A stretch of 40,106 nucleotides of DNA, taken from assembly GCA_002394305.1 (NCBI GenBank), contig DGTM01000053.1, forward strand, positions 1 to 40,106, in the 5' to 3' direction. Below the pieces are notes generated by a model. It worked only from the letters and a program-made list of their open reading frames with translations. It was not told where the DNA came from and searched no databases. This DNA comes from Prevotellaceae bacterium UBA4336 (lineage in GTDB: Bacteria > Bacteroidota > Bacteroidia > Bacteroidales > Bacteroidaceae). Positions 31,037 through 39,643 of this stretch are shown one piece after another (the stretch's first letter is position 1; every line of letters starts with the position of its first letter). The position numbers and the translations under genes are program-made.

Positions 31037-33988
31037 TCAGCGTTTTTTCTTTCCGCAGAGCAGTCCGAGCTTGCAGTAGGCGCAGGTTCCCGCGTCGCTC
31101 GTGCAGGTGAAGGGCCGGGCGGGGTTGAAGATGTCGGCAAGGATGGCTTCGAGTCCCTCGCGGAAGGCTTCGGCATGCTGGCGGGCGAAGTCGAGCACCG
31201 GTTCGCCGTCTATCTTGAGCGACGGGTCGTAGTCTTCCTGACCTGCCTTGATGGGGAAGAAGAGGACGGGCTGAATGGGCAGCGTGGTGCCGGAGTGCTC
31301 CATCTCGGCCAAGGCATAAAGGAACGTCTGCAGGTAGTAGCGTTCTTCGCTTCGCTTAGGCGCAGACGGTTCGTGCGCAGCAGTCAGGCCCACTACGTTC
31401 TCCATCTTCACCTTGTCCGTCAGCTTGTACGCCCCGGTCTTGTAGTCCACGATGCGCAGCCTGCCGTCCATCACGTCGATGCGGTCGAGCCTGCCGCCCA
31501 CCTTCAGCGTCACGTCTCCGGCTTTCAGCTCGATGGCCCGCTCCTTCTCGGTGCCGATGATGCGGAAGGGTGCGTGGCGTGCATCGTAGCGGACGAGGGT
31601 GTGCAGGTAGCGCAGCAGCACGTCGTGGGCGATGCGGGTCGTGCCTTTGTATTCATTGTCCTTCGCGGAGTGGAACCAGCAGGCGTCGAATGAAGCGTGG
31701 AGCATGCGCTGCAGTTCCCTGCTGATGACGTCGCGGACGACAAGCGTGCCGTCGGCTCTCCGCTCGCATAGCATGTCGGCACTGACCGTGTCGCTTCCGG
31801 TGCGTCTGCAAAGCCAGTCGTAGAAGGACTCGGCCGTGTCGTGGAAGATGTTGCCGATGATGTCGGCCGAGATGCCTTCCTCGGGCTCGTCCTCCTGGCG
31901 GATGCACAGCACGTTCTCCAGGTAGAAGCGCATAGGGCAGGCCATGTAGGTGTTGATGGCCGAAGGGCTGAGCATGATGTGCTCGCCCTCGGGCAGGCTT
32001 TGGTCGTAGCGTTGGTGCAGGCGGGCCATCACGTCGTCGGTCTTCTCCACGGTGAGAGGCACGGCAGGCTTCACCTGCGGCGTGCTGCGGAGCCAGAGCG
32101 TGCGGATGGGGATGTCTGTCTCGGCAAGCATCTGGCGGAGGAAGCGCGACATCTCGTGCTGTGCGCCGTCGGCAGTGCTCTCGTTGTAGACGCAGGTGAG
32201 ATGCTGGCAGCGCCCCACCAGCCGATAGAAGTAGTAGGCATAGACGGCGATGCGGTGGCGCTGTGTCGTCAGCCCGAACGCCTCGCGCAGATTGGCGGGG
32301 ATGAACGAGTTGGCGTGCGAGCTTCGCGGCAGGTAGCCTTCCTCTGCCGAGAGCAGGAGCAGGTGCTCGAAGTCGAGGCAGCGCGTCTCGAGCATGCCCA
32401 TCACCTGCAGTCCGCGGTCCGGTTCGCTGTGGAAGGGAATCTTGGCCGTCGTGGTCATCTGGCGCAACAGGCGGCGCAACGTGCCGGGCAGGATGGTGAG
32501 GGGGTGCCGGGGATGCCGGACGAGGTCGCGCAGCAGGCACAGCATGCGGTCGATGCGGAAGGCCGTCTCGCCGTAGAGCTGCCCGAAGATGCCGGACTCC
32601 TCGTCTTGTGCGAAGTGGGCGGCGATGCGTCGCAGGTGGAGCAGCAGGTAGTCGAGCAGGGCAGAGGTGTCGCCGGCTTGATAGACGAAGCACGCCTCTT
32701 CGTCGAGCAGCTCGAAGAAAGGCTGTCGCCGCAGCGCTTGCTCGAAGGGATAGCGGAAGCGGCCGAGCGTCGTGTCGTAGCCCTCTATCTGAAGCCGCAG
32801 CAGTGCCATGATGATGCTGTAGACGGGCGTGTCGGTGAGGGGAAAGCCCATCGTCACGTTCACCTCCTTCAGCGACTCCGGGATGGCGTGCAGCACGGGC
32901 TGCATCAGCCCCTCGTTAGCAAGGACGACGGCCAGGGAACCGCCTCTCGCCCCTAGCTCGCCTCCCGGCGATTCTGAACTTAATAATTCTGAATTTTGAA
33001 TTAAGTAGTTATTGACGTAGCGTGCCGCGGCATTGTCGGAGGTGCAGGCGATGAAGGTGACGTCCCGGAGGCGGCGGAAGTTGTCGAAGGCATCGGTGTC
33101 GCCGATGGCGCTGGGGAAGTCGCGGAGGTTCTGCTTCATGAAGAAGCCGGCCTCAAGGTCGGTCTTGGGGTCGCAGTAGTAGATGTCGTAGTCCCAGTAG
33201 AAGCGTGCCTTGCCCTCGCGCTGGATGGCGCTCATCATGGTGTGCTCCACGTCCATCAGCACGTTGAAGCCCGCAAAGACAATGGTGTGTCCCTCCGGCA
33301 GAAGCTTGCCTGTCAGGCTGTCGTCCCTCAGCATCTGTTCCGCTACGTGGCGGAAGAGTGCGCCTTCCCAGAGCTCTCCCTCGGCAAGCAGGCGCTCGTG
33401 CAGGGTGGTGTATATCTCGTGCATGTGGCTCCACGTGTGCAGGAACTTCTCCTGGAGGTGCGTACTGTTTTCCAGCGAGAAGCGTCCGAAGAAGCGCTTC
33501 AGCGTCTCGCGCTGGTGCTCGTCCAGGTAATCCAGGTTCTTGAGGCGCTCCTGGTCGGTGATGTTCGTGAAGATGGCTTTTGCGTCGGCCATGTGCTTGT
33601 CGATGTCGTCGAAGTCGGCCATGAGCACCTCGCCCCAGCTCCAGAACTCGTCGAGTGTCTCGGTGTAGTCTGTTCCCAGCACGTCCTGCATGACGCTGTG
33701 CAGCATGCAGATGCACTTCAGTGGGTCGGCCACGCGGAGCGGCGTAAGGCTCTGGAAGAGGTCGCCCATCGTGCAGTAGCGTGGTGTCCACACGGGCTTG
33801 TCGCTCAGGGCGGCAAACTCGCGGTTGAGGAACATCCCGGCACGTTTGCCAGGGAAGACCACCGTCACGTTGCGCATGTCGCAGGAGAAGTGCGCCAGCA
33901 TGTCGGCTGCGATGATGTGGAGGAAAGAAGCCCCTCTCCTAACCTCCCCCAAAGGGGAGGAACCTGTATGGCTTGACGACTTATCCAT
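31037..33988 (-). CDS. addB: AddB-like PD-(D/E)XK nuclease subunit (double-strand break repair)
   Basis: About 983 residues. The N-terminus has a TVVFPGKRAGMFLNREF motif typical of Bacteroidota AddB-like proteins. The nuclease motif RLRIVDYKTG lies near residue 845, and a C-terminal cysteine cluster (four Cys within ~17 residues, near 963-980) suggests the Fe-S site of AddB. With AddA it would process DNA ends for RecA loading. The ATG at 33988 is chosen; it overlaps the AddA stop by 8 bp. The frame extending to 34036 is repeat-derived. Two further repeat-derived stretches are translated: residues ~7-16 and ~327-349. Confidence 0.85.
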   Translation of the reverse strand: MDKSSSHTGSSPLGEVRRGASFLHIIAADMLAHFSCDMRNVTVVFPGKRAGMFLNREFAALSDKPVWTPRYCTMGDLFQSLTPLRVADPLKCICMLHSVMQDVLGTDYTETLDEFWSWGEVLMADFDDIDKHMADAKAIFTNITDQERLKNLDYLDEHQRETLKRFFGRFSLENSTHLQEKFLHTWSHMHEIYTTLHERLLAEGELWEGALFRHVAEQMLRDDSLTGKLLPEGHTIVFAGFNVLMDVEHTMMSAIQREGKARFYWDYDIYYCDPKTDLEAGFFMKQNLRDFPSAIGDTDAFDNFRRLRDVTFIACTSDNAAARYVNNYLIQNSELLSSESPGGELGARGGSLAVVLANEGLMQPVLHAIPESLKEVNVTMGFPLTDTPVYSIIMALLRLQIEGYDTTLGRFRYPFEQALRRQPFFELLDEEACFVYQAGDTSALLDYLLLHLRRIAAHFAQDEESGIFGQLYGETAFRIDRMLCLLRDLVRHPRHPLTILPGTLRRLLRQMTTTAKIPFHSEPDRGLQVMGMLETRCLDFEHLLLLSAEEGYLPRSSHANSFIPANLREAFGLTTQRHRIAVYAYYFYRLVGRCQHLTCVYNESTADGAQHEMSRFLRQMLAETDIPIRTLWLRSTPQVKPAVPLTVEKTDDVMARLHQRYDQSLPEGEHIMLSPSAINTYMACPMRFYLENVLCIRQEDEPEEGISADIIGNIFHDTAESFYDWLCRRTGSDTVSADMLCERRADGTLVVRDVISRELQRMLHASFDACWFHSAKDNEYKGTTRIAHDVLLRYLHTLVRYDARHAPFRIIGTEKERAIELKAGDVTLKVGGRLDRIDVMDGRLRIVDYKTGAYKLTDKVKMENVVGLTAAHEPSAPKRSEERYYLQTFLYALAEMEHSGTTLPIQPVLFFPIKAGQEDYDPSLKIDGEPVLDFARQHAEAFREGLEAILADIFNPARPFTCTSDAGTCAYCKLGLLCGKKKR
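32942..33008. repeat. Repeat-derived insertion inside addB
   Basis: A C-rich part (CGCCCCTAGCTCGCCTCCC) is joined to an AT-rich part containing AATTCTGAATTTTGAATTAA, the same kinds of motif as the intergenic hairpin elements elsewhere in the window. It is translated in frame as a Ser/Glu/Gly-rich stretch between RYVNNYLIQ and SLAVVLANE. Confidence 0.55.
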
Positions 33989-34038
33989 GTTCTTTGTTAT
34001 TGTTCTCCCCTTTGGGGGAGTTAGAGGGGGGCGCAACC
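33930..34038. repeat. Inverted pair of GC-rich palindromic repeats at the addA-addB junction
   Basis: CTAACCTCCCCCAAAGGGGA at 33939-33958 and CTCCCCTTTGGGGGAGTTAG at about 34005-34024 are nearly exact inverted copies about 46 bp apart, and each half is itself palindromic (CCCC-AAA-GGGG). They cover the end of addA and the start of addB. They are translated at the AddA C-terminus (PPSNSPKGE) and near the AddB N-terminus (SSPLGEVRRG). Confidence 0.75.
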
Positions 34039-37000
34039 CTTATCGCCTTTTTGCCCACGACGTACCAGATGTATCCCTCCACGCGGCTCTGCGGGTACAT
34101 CTGTCGCATGAGCTTCATGTAGGCTTTCACCTGGTCGTGGTAAACTTTGCTCGGGTGGCCGAACTTGTAGTCGACGACGGTAATGTTGTTCCCGCTGACG
34201 ATGACGCGGTCCGGGCGCAGGACGCAGGGCTGCCCGTTGTCGTCCTTGCTGGCTATGCTGCACTCGTTGTATATCGTGTCTCCGGCCTTGAACCACGACG
34301 CTACGAGCGGATTGCTGAAACCTTCCCTGGCGCACTCCACGATGTTGTCCCACTCGTCGCTTTCGCCGATGATGCCTTCCTGCCGTGCCTCGCGCAGGAT
34401 GTCTTCGAGCTGACTGGCGTCGTCGATGCGGCTCAGCACCTCGTGCATGCGTTTGCCAATCTCGCGCTGGGAAAGGGTGTTGGCCTGTTGCAGGTAGTCC
34501 TGCGCCTGGTTGCTTTGGCGGAAGTTGAGCATGGGGTTGCGGGTGACTACCTTCACGTCGATGGCATCTGCGTCGCGGTGCCTGAGGTGCAGGCGATTGG
34601 TCCCTTCCCCGCTTCCTTCTTGGGGACGAGTCTCTATCTCACTTTTGGCGGCAATGGGGCACTCCCCCAAAGAGGGAGCGGGGAGGGGGGCTCCCACTTC
34701 ATAGGTGAAGCAGTCGTCGTCCGTGTCGTTCTCCTCGTTGCGCAGCGTCATGTAGATAAGGTCGCCGGCTGTGGTGATGCTCTTTATCTTGGCGGCGGGC
34801 TTCGTCTTGCCCCACACAAGGAGGTTCGTGCCGGCGCGGGTGAAGGCCACATAGAGCGTGTCGAGCGCATCCACGCGACGCTCCAGGTGCTCGGCTTCGT
34901 AGTCGGGCGCGAAGACAGAGTTGCGCACGTCGCGCGAATGGATGGAGATGGGCAGTGCGCCAAGCTCGTTGTAGGGCCGGACATCCGTCTTGCACCAAAG
35001 GATGTCGCCCTGCCTGTCGCTTTCTATCGACCACGAGCTGAAGGGCAGCAGCACGGTGTGGAACTCCAGTCCCTTCGCCTTGTGGATGGTGAGGATGCGC
35101 ACGCCCGTCACGGCCGAACCGGGCACGGCACGCAGGCGCAGCTTCTCGTCCCAAAGGCTGAGCAGCGTCTGTATGTCCGGCGTGGCTGTTCCGCGCAGGT
35201 GGTTCTGCAGTTCGTCCAGGAAGGTGAGCATGTAGATGTCCTCCCCCTGGATGTTGCTCAGGGAGAAGATGCGCCACAGGCGTTCGGCCAGGATGTAGAG
35301 CGGCAGTTGCAGCAGCTCGTCGCGGTGTGCCGTGAAAGCCTCGGGCAGCACCTGCTCTGCCTCCTGCCTGGCGACGCTTTGCATGGTGACGTCGGGCAGG
35401 CCGAGCACGTCGCGCTGGTAGTGCAGCATGAGGTACTTCTCGGAGATGCCGTCGCCGTGGTGCTTGTCGACGAGCATGCGCATGGCTGCCACCACCATCT
35501 GCACGGTGGTCGAGGCTTCGAGCAGGAAGGCTTCGTCGCTGACCAGATGGATGTCGGGCGCGTACTGGCTGAAGCCGTCGATGAGTTGCTGTGTCATGGC
35601 ATTCTTGCGGACAAGGATGGCAATCTCGCTGAGGTCGAGGCCGCCAGCTTGCAGCGCCCTTATCTGTTCCGCCATGTCGCAGAAGAAGTCTTCCTCGCCG
35701 TTCTTGCTTAGCTTCACGCGTATGTAGCCCAGCCCGTCGGCTTTCTTCGCCTTCTGCCTGACGTCCCTGTAGATGTGGGTCAGCTTGATTTCCTCGTTCG
35801 GCTGCACGGCATCGAGCAGTTCGGCGGCATGCGGGAAGAAGGCGTTGTTGAAGTCGACGACGACCTGGTGGCTGCGGAAGTTCGTGTCGAGCGTCCGTGG
35901 ACGGATGTTGAAGCGTTGCAGCTCGCGTTCCTTCTCCACGCCGTAGAGAATCTTCCAGTCGCCGCTGCGCCAGCGGTAGATGCTTTGCTTGATGTCGCCC
36001 ACGAGCAGACCTTTGCCGCCCGATGCGAGCTTCTCGAAAAGGAGTTTCTTGAAGTTCTCCCATTGCATGCGGCTCGTGTCCTGGAACTCATCGATCATCA
36101 CATAGTTGATGAGAGTGCCTATCTTCTCGAAGATGAAGGGTGCGTCGCTGTCCTCTATCATCTTGCTGAGCAGGGCAGGCGTAGAGCTGAGTGTGAAGCG
36201 TCCGTCGTCGCTGCATATCTCGCGTGCGCGTTCATCTATATATATCAGCAGTCGGAGCGGACCGAGATGGCGGAGTGCGAGGGAAGCGGAGTTGTAGGTG
36301 CGGCGGCGGTCGGCATAGAGTGCAAGCAGGGCGGCAAGCGACTCCTGAAGGCTCCCGGCCCCTTCTTGCCCCTTCTTGTAGAGCGGCTTGCTCCCGTTGG
36401 CTTGTCCCTTTATGGTGTCCGACGGACCGTCGCTCTTCATTGCCCTTGCCTCCAGGAGGAACTTCCGCAGATTCTTTCCGTAGCTGATGCCGTCGAAGGA
36501 AAGCGGACTGTCCTCTATCTGCTGCATCACGTCGTCCACGGCTCGCTGGACGTCCTGCTGGGCGCTCTGGCGCAGGGCGTGCATGCGACGCTTGAAGGCT
36601 CCTACGGCCTGGGCATCGCTGATGCGTGCCAGCTCTTCCTCGCTGCGGCTCTGGAACTCTTCGCGGAAGATGTTGCCGGCCAGCGCCTTGAGCGGTCCGA
36701 CGATGTCCCACTTGTCGCCGCTGTCCAGCTGTTCGCGCACATAGTCCATCACCCATCCGCTCACTTCGGGTTGGCTGTCCATCGTCTCGATGAGGCTGTC
36801 CACGGCGCTGCTGACAATCTCGTCGTGCGAGAGCTCAACCTGCAGGTTGGCAGCCAATCCAAGTTCGCGTGCCATGTTGCGCAGGATGCTTTGGAAGAAA
36901 GCATCGATGGTCTCTACGCGGAAGTAGGAGTAGTCGTGCAGGATGGCTGTGAGTGCCTTCCCGGCGCGTTCGCTTATCAGGGCGGGCGTGAGCGTCATGT

Positions 37001-37256
37001 CCGTTTCGGCAGCACGTTCCAGGAGGACCGCCATGTAGTCGCGTGCCTCCGGCAGGTTGTGCTTCAGGCCGTAGAGTGTCTCCAGGATGCGCCCCTTCAT
37101 CTCGGCCGTTGCTTTGTTGGTGAAGGTGACGGCCAGGGTGTGCTCGAACTCCTGCTGGGCATGCGGAGCCAGCAGCTGCAGGATGTATTCCACAGCCAGG
37201 GCGAACGTCTTGCCCGAGCCTGCCGAAGCCCGGTATATGGTGAGTGATTGTTCCAT
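33981..37256 (-). CDS. addA: AddA-like UvrD/Rep helicase-nuclease
   Basis: About 1091 residues. The Walker A is ASAGSGKT at residues ~10-17, followed by AVTFTNKATAEMKGRI (motif Ia). The Walker B DEFQDTSRMQW lies near 400 and motif V ILTIHKAKGLEFH near 725. A C-terminal PD-(D/E)XK nuclease domain carries VVDYKFGHPSK near 1027. This architecture matches AddA rather than plain UvrD or RecB with a separate RecC. The ATG at 37256 is chosen; the frame extending to 37295 overlaps the predicted promoter. A repeat-derived stretch lies at about residues 851-887, and the C-terminus is also repeat-derived. It is coupled to addB and divergent from panB. Confidence 0.9.
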   Translation of the reverse strand: MEQSLTIYRASAGSGKTFALAVEYILQLLAPHAQQEFEHTLAVTFTNKATAEMKGRILETLYGLKHNLPEARDYMAVLLERAAETDMTLTPALISERAGKALTAILHDYSYFRVETIDAFFQSILRNMARELGLAANLQVELSHDEIVSSAVDSLIETMDSQPEVSGWVMDYVREQLDSGDKWDIVGPLKALAGNIFREEFQSRSEEELARISDAQAVGAFKRRMHALRQSAQQDVQRAVDDVMQQIEDSPLSFDGISYGKNLRKFLLEARAMKSDGPSDTIKGQANGSKPLYKKGQEGAGSLQESLAALLALYADRRRTYNSASLALRHLGPLRLLIYIDERAREICSDDGRFTLSSTPALLSKMIEDSDAPFIFEKIGTLINYVMIDEFQDTSRMQWENFKKLLFEKLASGGKGLLVGDIKQSIYRWRSGDWKILYGVEKERELQRFNIRPRTLDTNFRSHQVVVDFNNAFFPHAAELLDAVQPNEEIKLTHIYRDVRQKAKKADGLGYIRVKLSKNGEEDFFCDMAEQIRALQAGGLDLSEIAILVRKNAMTQQLIDGFSQYAPDIHLVSDEAFLLEASTTVQMVVAAMRMLVDKHHGDGISEKYLMLHYQRDVLGLPDVTMQSVARQEAEQVLPEAFTAHRDELLQLPLYILAERLWRIFSLSNIQGEDIYMLTFLDELQNHLRGTATPDIQTLLSLWDEKLRLRAVPGSAVTGVRILTIHKAKGLEFHTVLLPFSSWSIESDRQGDILWCKTDVRPYNELGALPISIHSRDVRNSVFAPDYEAEHLERRVDALDTLYVAFTRAGTNLLVWGKTKPAAKIKSITTAGDLIYMTLRNEENDTDDDCFTYEVGAPLPAPSLGECPIAAKSEIETRPQEGSGEGTNRLHLRHRDADAIDVKVVTRNPMLNFRQSNQAQDYLQQANTLSQREIGKRMHEVLSRIDDASQLEDILREARQEGIIGESDEWDNIVECAREGFSNPLVASWFKAGDTIYNECSIASKDDNGQPCVLRPDRVIVSGNNITVVDYKFGHPSKVYHDQVKAYMKLMRQMYPQSRVEGYIWYVVGKKAIRVAPPSNSPKGENNNKEHG
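34611..34690. repeat. Inverted pair of palindromic repeats translated inside addA
   Basis: CCTTCCCCGCTTCCTTCTTG at about 34609-34628 and its inverted, diverged partner CCCAAAGAGGGAGCGGGG at about 34675-34692 flank a ~45-bp core. The structure is the same as at 33930-34038. It is read in frame as a Pro/Gly/Glu-rich insertion (APSLGECPI ... RPQEGSGEG) inside the helicase-nuclease. Confidence 0.6.
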
Positions 37257-37284
37257 GCCGAAGCGAATTCCTCCTCTTTGGGGA

Positions 37285-37292
37285 CAAAGATA
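37285..37292 (-). promoter_or_regulatory. Predicted -7 box of the addAB operon
   Basis: TATCTTTG on the minus strand, 28 bases before the AddA ATG at 37256. The upstream TTG is not matched. It faces the panB -7 box 44 bp away. Confidence 0.55.
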
Positions 37293-37336
37293 CAAAATAA
37301 ATCATAATTAGTAATTCATAATTCAGAATTATTTTA

Positions 37337-37344
37337 TACTTTTG
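37337..37344 (+). promoter_or_regulatory. Predicted -7 box of panB
   Basis: TACTTTTG on the plus strand. A start just downstream would give panB a leader of about 155 nt that includes the hairpin at 37390-37407 and the 23-bp array at 37441-37500. Confidence 0.45.
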
Positions 37345-37389
37345 CACGCCGTTCAGGACAAGCGGCACAGAAAAGCCTCACCTTCTGTC

Positions 37390-37407
37390 CCTCTCCGGGG
37401 AGAGAGG
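37390..37407. repeat. CCTCTCC/GGAGAGG palindromic repeat in the panB leader
   Basis: CCTCTCC-GG-GGAGAGAGG forms a short GC hairpin in an otherwise AT-rich leader. It resembles the GC-rich palindromic repeats seen in addA, addB and the epimerase gene. Confidence 0.45.
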
Positions 37408-37440
37408 AGTCCCGCCGCGAAGGGTAAACAGGAGGTCATA

Positions 37441-37500
37441 AAATCATTAAATAGTAAATCATTAAATCCTTAAATAGTAAATCATTAAATCCTTAAATAA
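37441..37500 (+). repeat. 23-bp AT-rich tandem repeat in the panB leader
   Basis: Two 23-bp units start at 37456 and 37479 (AAATCATTAAATCCTTAAAT then AGT). A 15-bp shortened unit starts at 37441, lacking an internal 8 bp (CCTTAAAT). The array ends 5 bp before the panB ATG, so copy-number change would alter the leader. Confidence 0.8.
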
Positions 37501-37505
37501 ATAAG

Positions 37506-38324
37506 ATGGGAGGATATTTAGTCAGTGATGCACGAAAGGTGACGACTCACCGTTTGATAGAGATGAAGGAGAGAGGAGAGCAGATAGCCATGCTCACCTC
37601 CTACGATTTTACGATGGCACAGCTCGTGGACGGAGCGGGCATAGATGTCATCCTCATAGGCGACAGCGCCAGCAACGTGATGGCAGGCAATGTGACGACG
37701 CTGCCCATCACCCTGGACCAGATGATATACCATGCCCGCAGCGTGATGCGCGGCGTGAAGCGTGCACTCGTCGTGTGCGACATGCCCTTCGGCACCTATC
37801 AGGTGAATGCCACGGAGGGTGTGAAGAACGCCATCCGCATCATGCAGGAGAGCGGTTGCGATGCCCTCAAGCTGGAGGGCGGCGTGGAGATAAAGGACAC
37901 AATCCGTGCCATCCTTGATGCCGGAATCCCCGTGATGGGACACCTGGGGCTCACGCCGCAGAGCATCAACAAGTTTGGCACGTATGCCGTACGCGCCAAG
38001 GAAGAGGCCGAGGCCGAGAAGCTACTGAGCGATGCCCGCCTCCTCGACGAGCTGGGCTGCTTTGCCATCGTGCTGGAGAAGATACCGGCTGCGCTGACGC
38101 GGAAGGTCTGCGAACAGGTGCGGGTGCCCGTCATTGGCATCGGAGCCGGACATGCCGACGGGCAGGTGCTCGTGGCACAGGACATGCTGGGCATGACGAA
38201 CGGCTTCTCGCCGAAGTTCCTGCGTCGGTATGCCGACCTCTCCACCGTCATCACCGATGCCGTGGGGCAGTACGTCTCCGACGTCAAGGCGTGCGACTTC
38301 CCCAGCGAGGCCGAGTCGTATTAA
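37506..38324 (+). CDS. panB: 3-methyl-2-oxobutanoate hydroxymethyltransferase (ketopantoate hydroxymethyltransferase)
   Basis: A 272-residue cytoplasmic TIM-barrel enzyme of full family length. It adds a hydroxymethyl group from methylene-tetrahydrofolate to alpha-ketoisovalerate, the first step of pantothenate/CoA synthesis. Clear signatures are MLTSYDFTMAQLVDGAGIDV, the Mg2+-binding IGDSASNV near residue 52, CDMPFGTYQ near 90, LKLEGG near 118, VMGHLGLTPQS near 143, the catalytic Glu in IVLEKIPAAL near 190, and IGIGAGHADGQVLV near 214. No panC or panD is adjacent. It converges on the epimerase gene across the hairpin at 38327-38426. Confidence 0.97.
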   Translation: MGGYLVSDARKVTTHRLIEMKERGEQIAMLTSYDFTMAQLVDGAGIDVILIGDSASNVMAGNVTTLPITLDQMIYHARSVMRGVKRALVVCDMPFGTYQVNATEGVKNAIRIMQESGCDALKLEGGVEIKDTIRAILDAGIPVMGHLGLTPQSINKFGTYAVRAKEEAEAEKLLSDARLLDELGCFAIVLEKIPAALTRKVCEQVRVPVIGIGAGHADGQVLVAQDMLGMTNGFSPKFLRRYADLSTVITDAVGQYVSDVKACDFPSEAESY

Positions 38325-38326
38325 TC

Positions 38327-38426
38327 AATTCACAATTCACAATTCATAATTCATAATTACTTTTCAGCTCTTAAATATAAATGAAGCTCAGGGCGTAGCC
38401 TAATTATGAATTATGAATTGTGAATT
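38327..38426. repeat. AT-rich inverted-repeat hairpin element, copy B
   Basis: The left arm AATTCAC/AATTCAT repeats (38327-38358) pair with the right arm AATTATG/AATTGTG repeats (38402-38426) around a 42-bp core. The core contains GCTCAGGGCGTAGCC (38386-38400), the reverse complement of the motif in copy A with 13 of 15 bases matching. It lies between two convergent stop codons and may serve as a bidirectional terminator. Confidence 0.8.
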
Positions 38427-38435
38427 AAGAATTGG

Positions 38436-39539
38436 TCAAAGCCAGCCTTCCTGCTTGTACCAACGGATGCTGGCCTCCACTCCCTGTTCGAGCGACCAAC
38501 GCGGCGCATACCCGAAGTCTGCTCGGGCAGGTTCTATGTCGCATTGCCAGTTGCGTTGCGACAGGATGTGGTACTTGTCGTCGTTCAGGGCATTCATCTT
38601 TCCTGTGAGGCGGCTCACCTTCCCGCTCACCCAGCAGACGGCTCTCAGCAGGCAGAGCGGCAGCTTCAGGTGGAGCACCCACGGGTCGCCCAGGCTCTGC
38701 TGCACCAGGTCGCTGTACCGGCGGCTGTTGTAGACCATCCCGTCGCTCAGGAAGTAGGCCTTGCCATCGGCCTTCGGCGCCGTCATACTCTCGAAGACCG
38801 CCTGCACCACGTCGTCCACATAGACGAACGTTATCTCCTGTGGCGAGAGGCCTGCGGCAATGTCGATGTGCTGACGGATGCTCTGTGCCATGAGGAAGTA
38901 GTCGCGTTCGCGAGGACCGTAGACACCCGTCGGGCGCAGGATGGTGTAGGGGAAGTCCTGCTGCTCGCGCAGGTACTGTTCGGCGGCAAGCTTGCTCTCG
39001 CCGTATGCCGTGTTGGGGCGGGGCGTGTCTGTGAGCAGGATGGGGGAGTAGATCCAGGGATTCTCGGGCGTAGGCTTGCGGACGGGCTTTTCCCTGATGG
39101 CCCCGAAGATGCTCAGACTGCTCAGGAAGACGAACCGCCGTGGCACCATTCCCGTCTCGCGCAGGGCATCGATGAGGTTCTTTGTCCCCTCGGTATTCGT
39201 GCGGAAGAAGTCCTCGCGGTGCAGGCACTTCGTGGCTCCGGCAGCATGCACCACGTAGTCCCAGCCTCTGCCGCCCATCTCATCCTTGTAGGCGAGGAGT
39301 TGTTCGCGCAGCCGGGCGGGGTTCTGCATGTCGAGCTCCGCGAATCGGATGCGTTCGTCCCTCAGATACTTGCGGCTCGAGGTGCCGCGCATGCCGGCCC
39401 AGACGTCGAAGCCCCTGTTCAGGCCCTCCGCCACGATGAAGCTGCCGATGAAGCCGCTGGCTCCGGTCACGAGAATATGGCCCCTCTCAGTCGCCCCGAG
39501 GGTAGGGGAAAGATTGTTTGTATGTTGTTCAGTGTTCAT
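38436..39539 (-). CDS. NAD-dependent epimerase/dehydratase (extended SDR)
   Basis: 367 residues. The Rossmann motif VTGASGFIGS lies at 24-33, Asp70 (ELDMQNP) follows strand 3, VVHAAGATK is near 96-104, SSLSIFG is near 140, and the catalytic pair Tyr179/Lys183 lies in YGESK. The substrate is probably a nucleotide sugar or similar small molecule; the C-terminal specificity region is not diagnostic. The first ~22 residues before HILVTG are a low-complexity extension encoded by a palindromic GC-rich repeat (39481-39516). Most relatives start directly at the Rossmann strand, so a GTG at codon 24 is a formal but unlikely alternative. It has its own promoter. Confidence 0.88.
   Translation of the reverse strand: MNTEQHTNNLSPTLGATERGHILVTGASGFIGSFIVAEGLNRGFDVWAGMRGTSSRKYLRDERIRFAELDMQNPARLREQLLAYKDEMGGRGWDYVVHAAGATKCLHREDFFRTNTEGTKNLIDALRETGMVPRRFVFLSSLSIFGAIREKPVRKPTPENPWIYSPILLTDTPRPNTAYGESKLAAEQYLREQQDFPYTILRPTGVYGPRERDYFLMAQSIRQHIDIAAGLSPQEITFVYVDDVVQAVFESMTAPKADGKAYFLSDGMVYNSRRYSDLVQQSLGDPWVLHLKLPLCLLRAVCWVSGKVSRLTGKMNALNDDKYHILSQRNWQCDIEPARADFGYAPRWSLEQGVEASIRWYKQEGWL
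39481..39516. repeat. GC-rich palindromic repeat at the 5' end of the epimerase gene
   Basis: CCCCTCTCAGTCGCCC joined to CGAGGGTAGGGGAAAG forms an imperfect hairpin like the other C/G-rich repeats in the window. It is translated as NLSPTLGATERG, an N-terminal extension of the epimerase. Confidence 0.55.
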
Positions 39540-39558
39540 AGCTTCCCAATTTCTTTTG

Positions 39559-39588
39559 CAAAGGTACGATGTTTAATTCAAAATTCAA
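39559..39588 (-). promoter_or_regulatory. Predicted promoter of the epimerase gene
   Basis: On the minus strand, TTG (39588-39586), 19 bases, then TACCTTTG (39566-39559), 20 bases before the ATG. The spacer is an AATTC-rich repeat stretch. The 22-bp array starts 56 bp upstream. Confidence 0.65.
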
Positions 39589-39643
39589 AATTAATAAATT
39601 CAAAATTATTAGGCAGGGGCCATTCCGTTGTCGCCGACACGCC

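Noticed and set aside
37430..37436. AGGAGGT as a ribosome binding site
   Set aside because: No start codon follows at a suitable distance and the panB ATG is 70 bases away; Bacteroidota rarely use strong Shine-Dalgarno sites.
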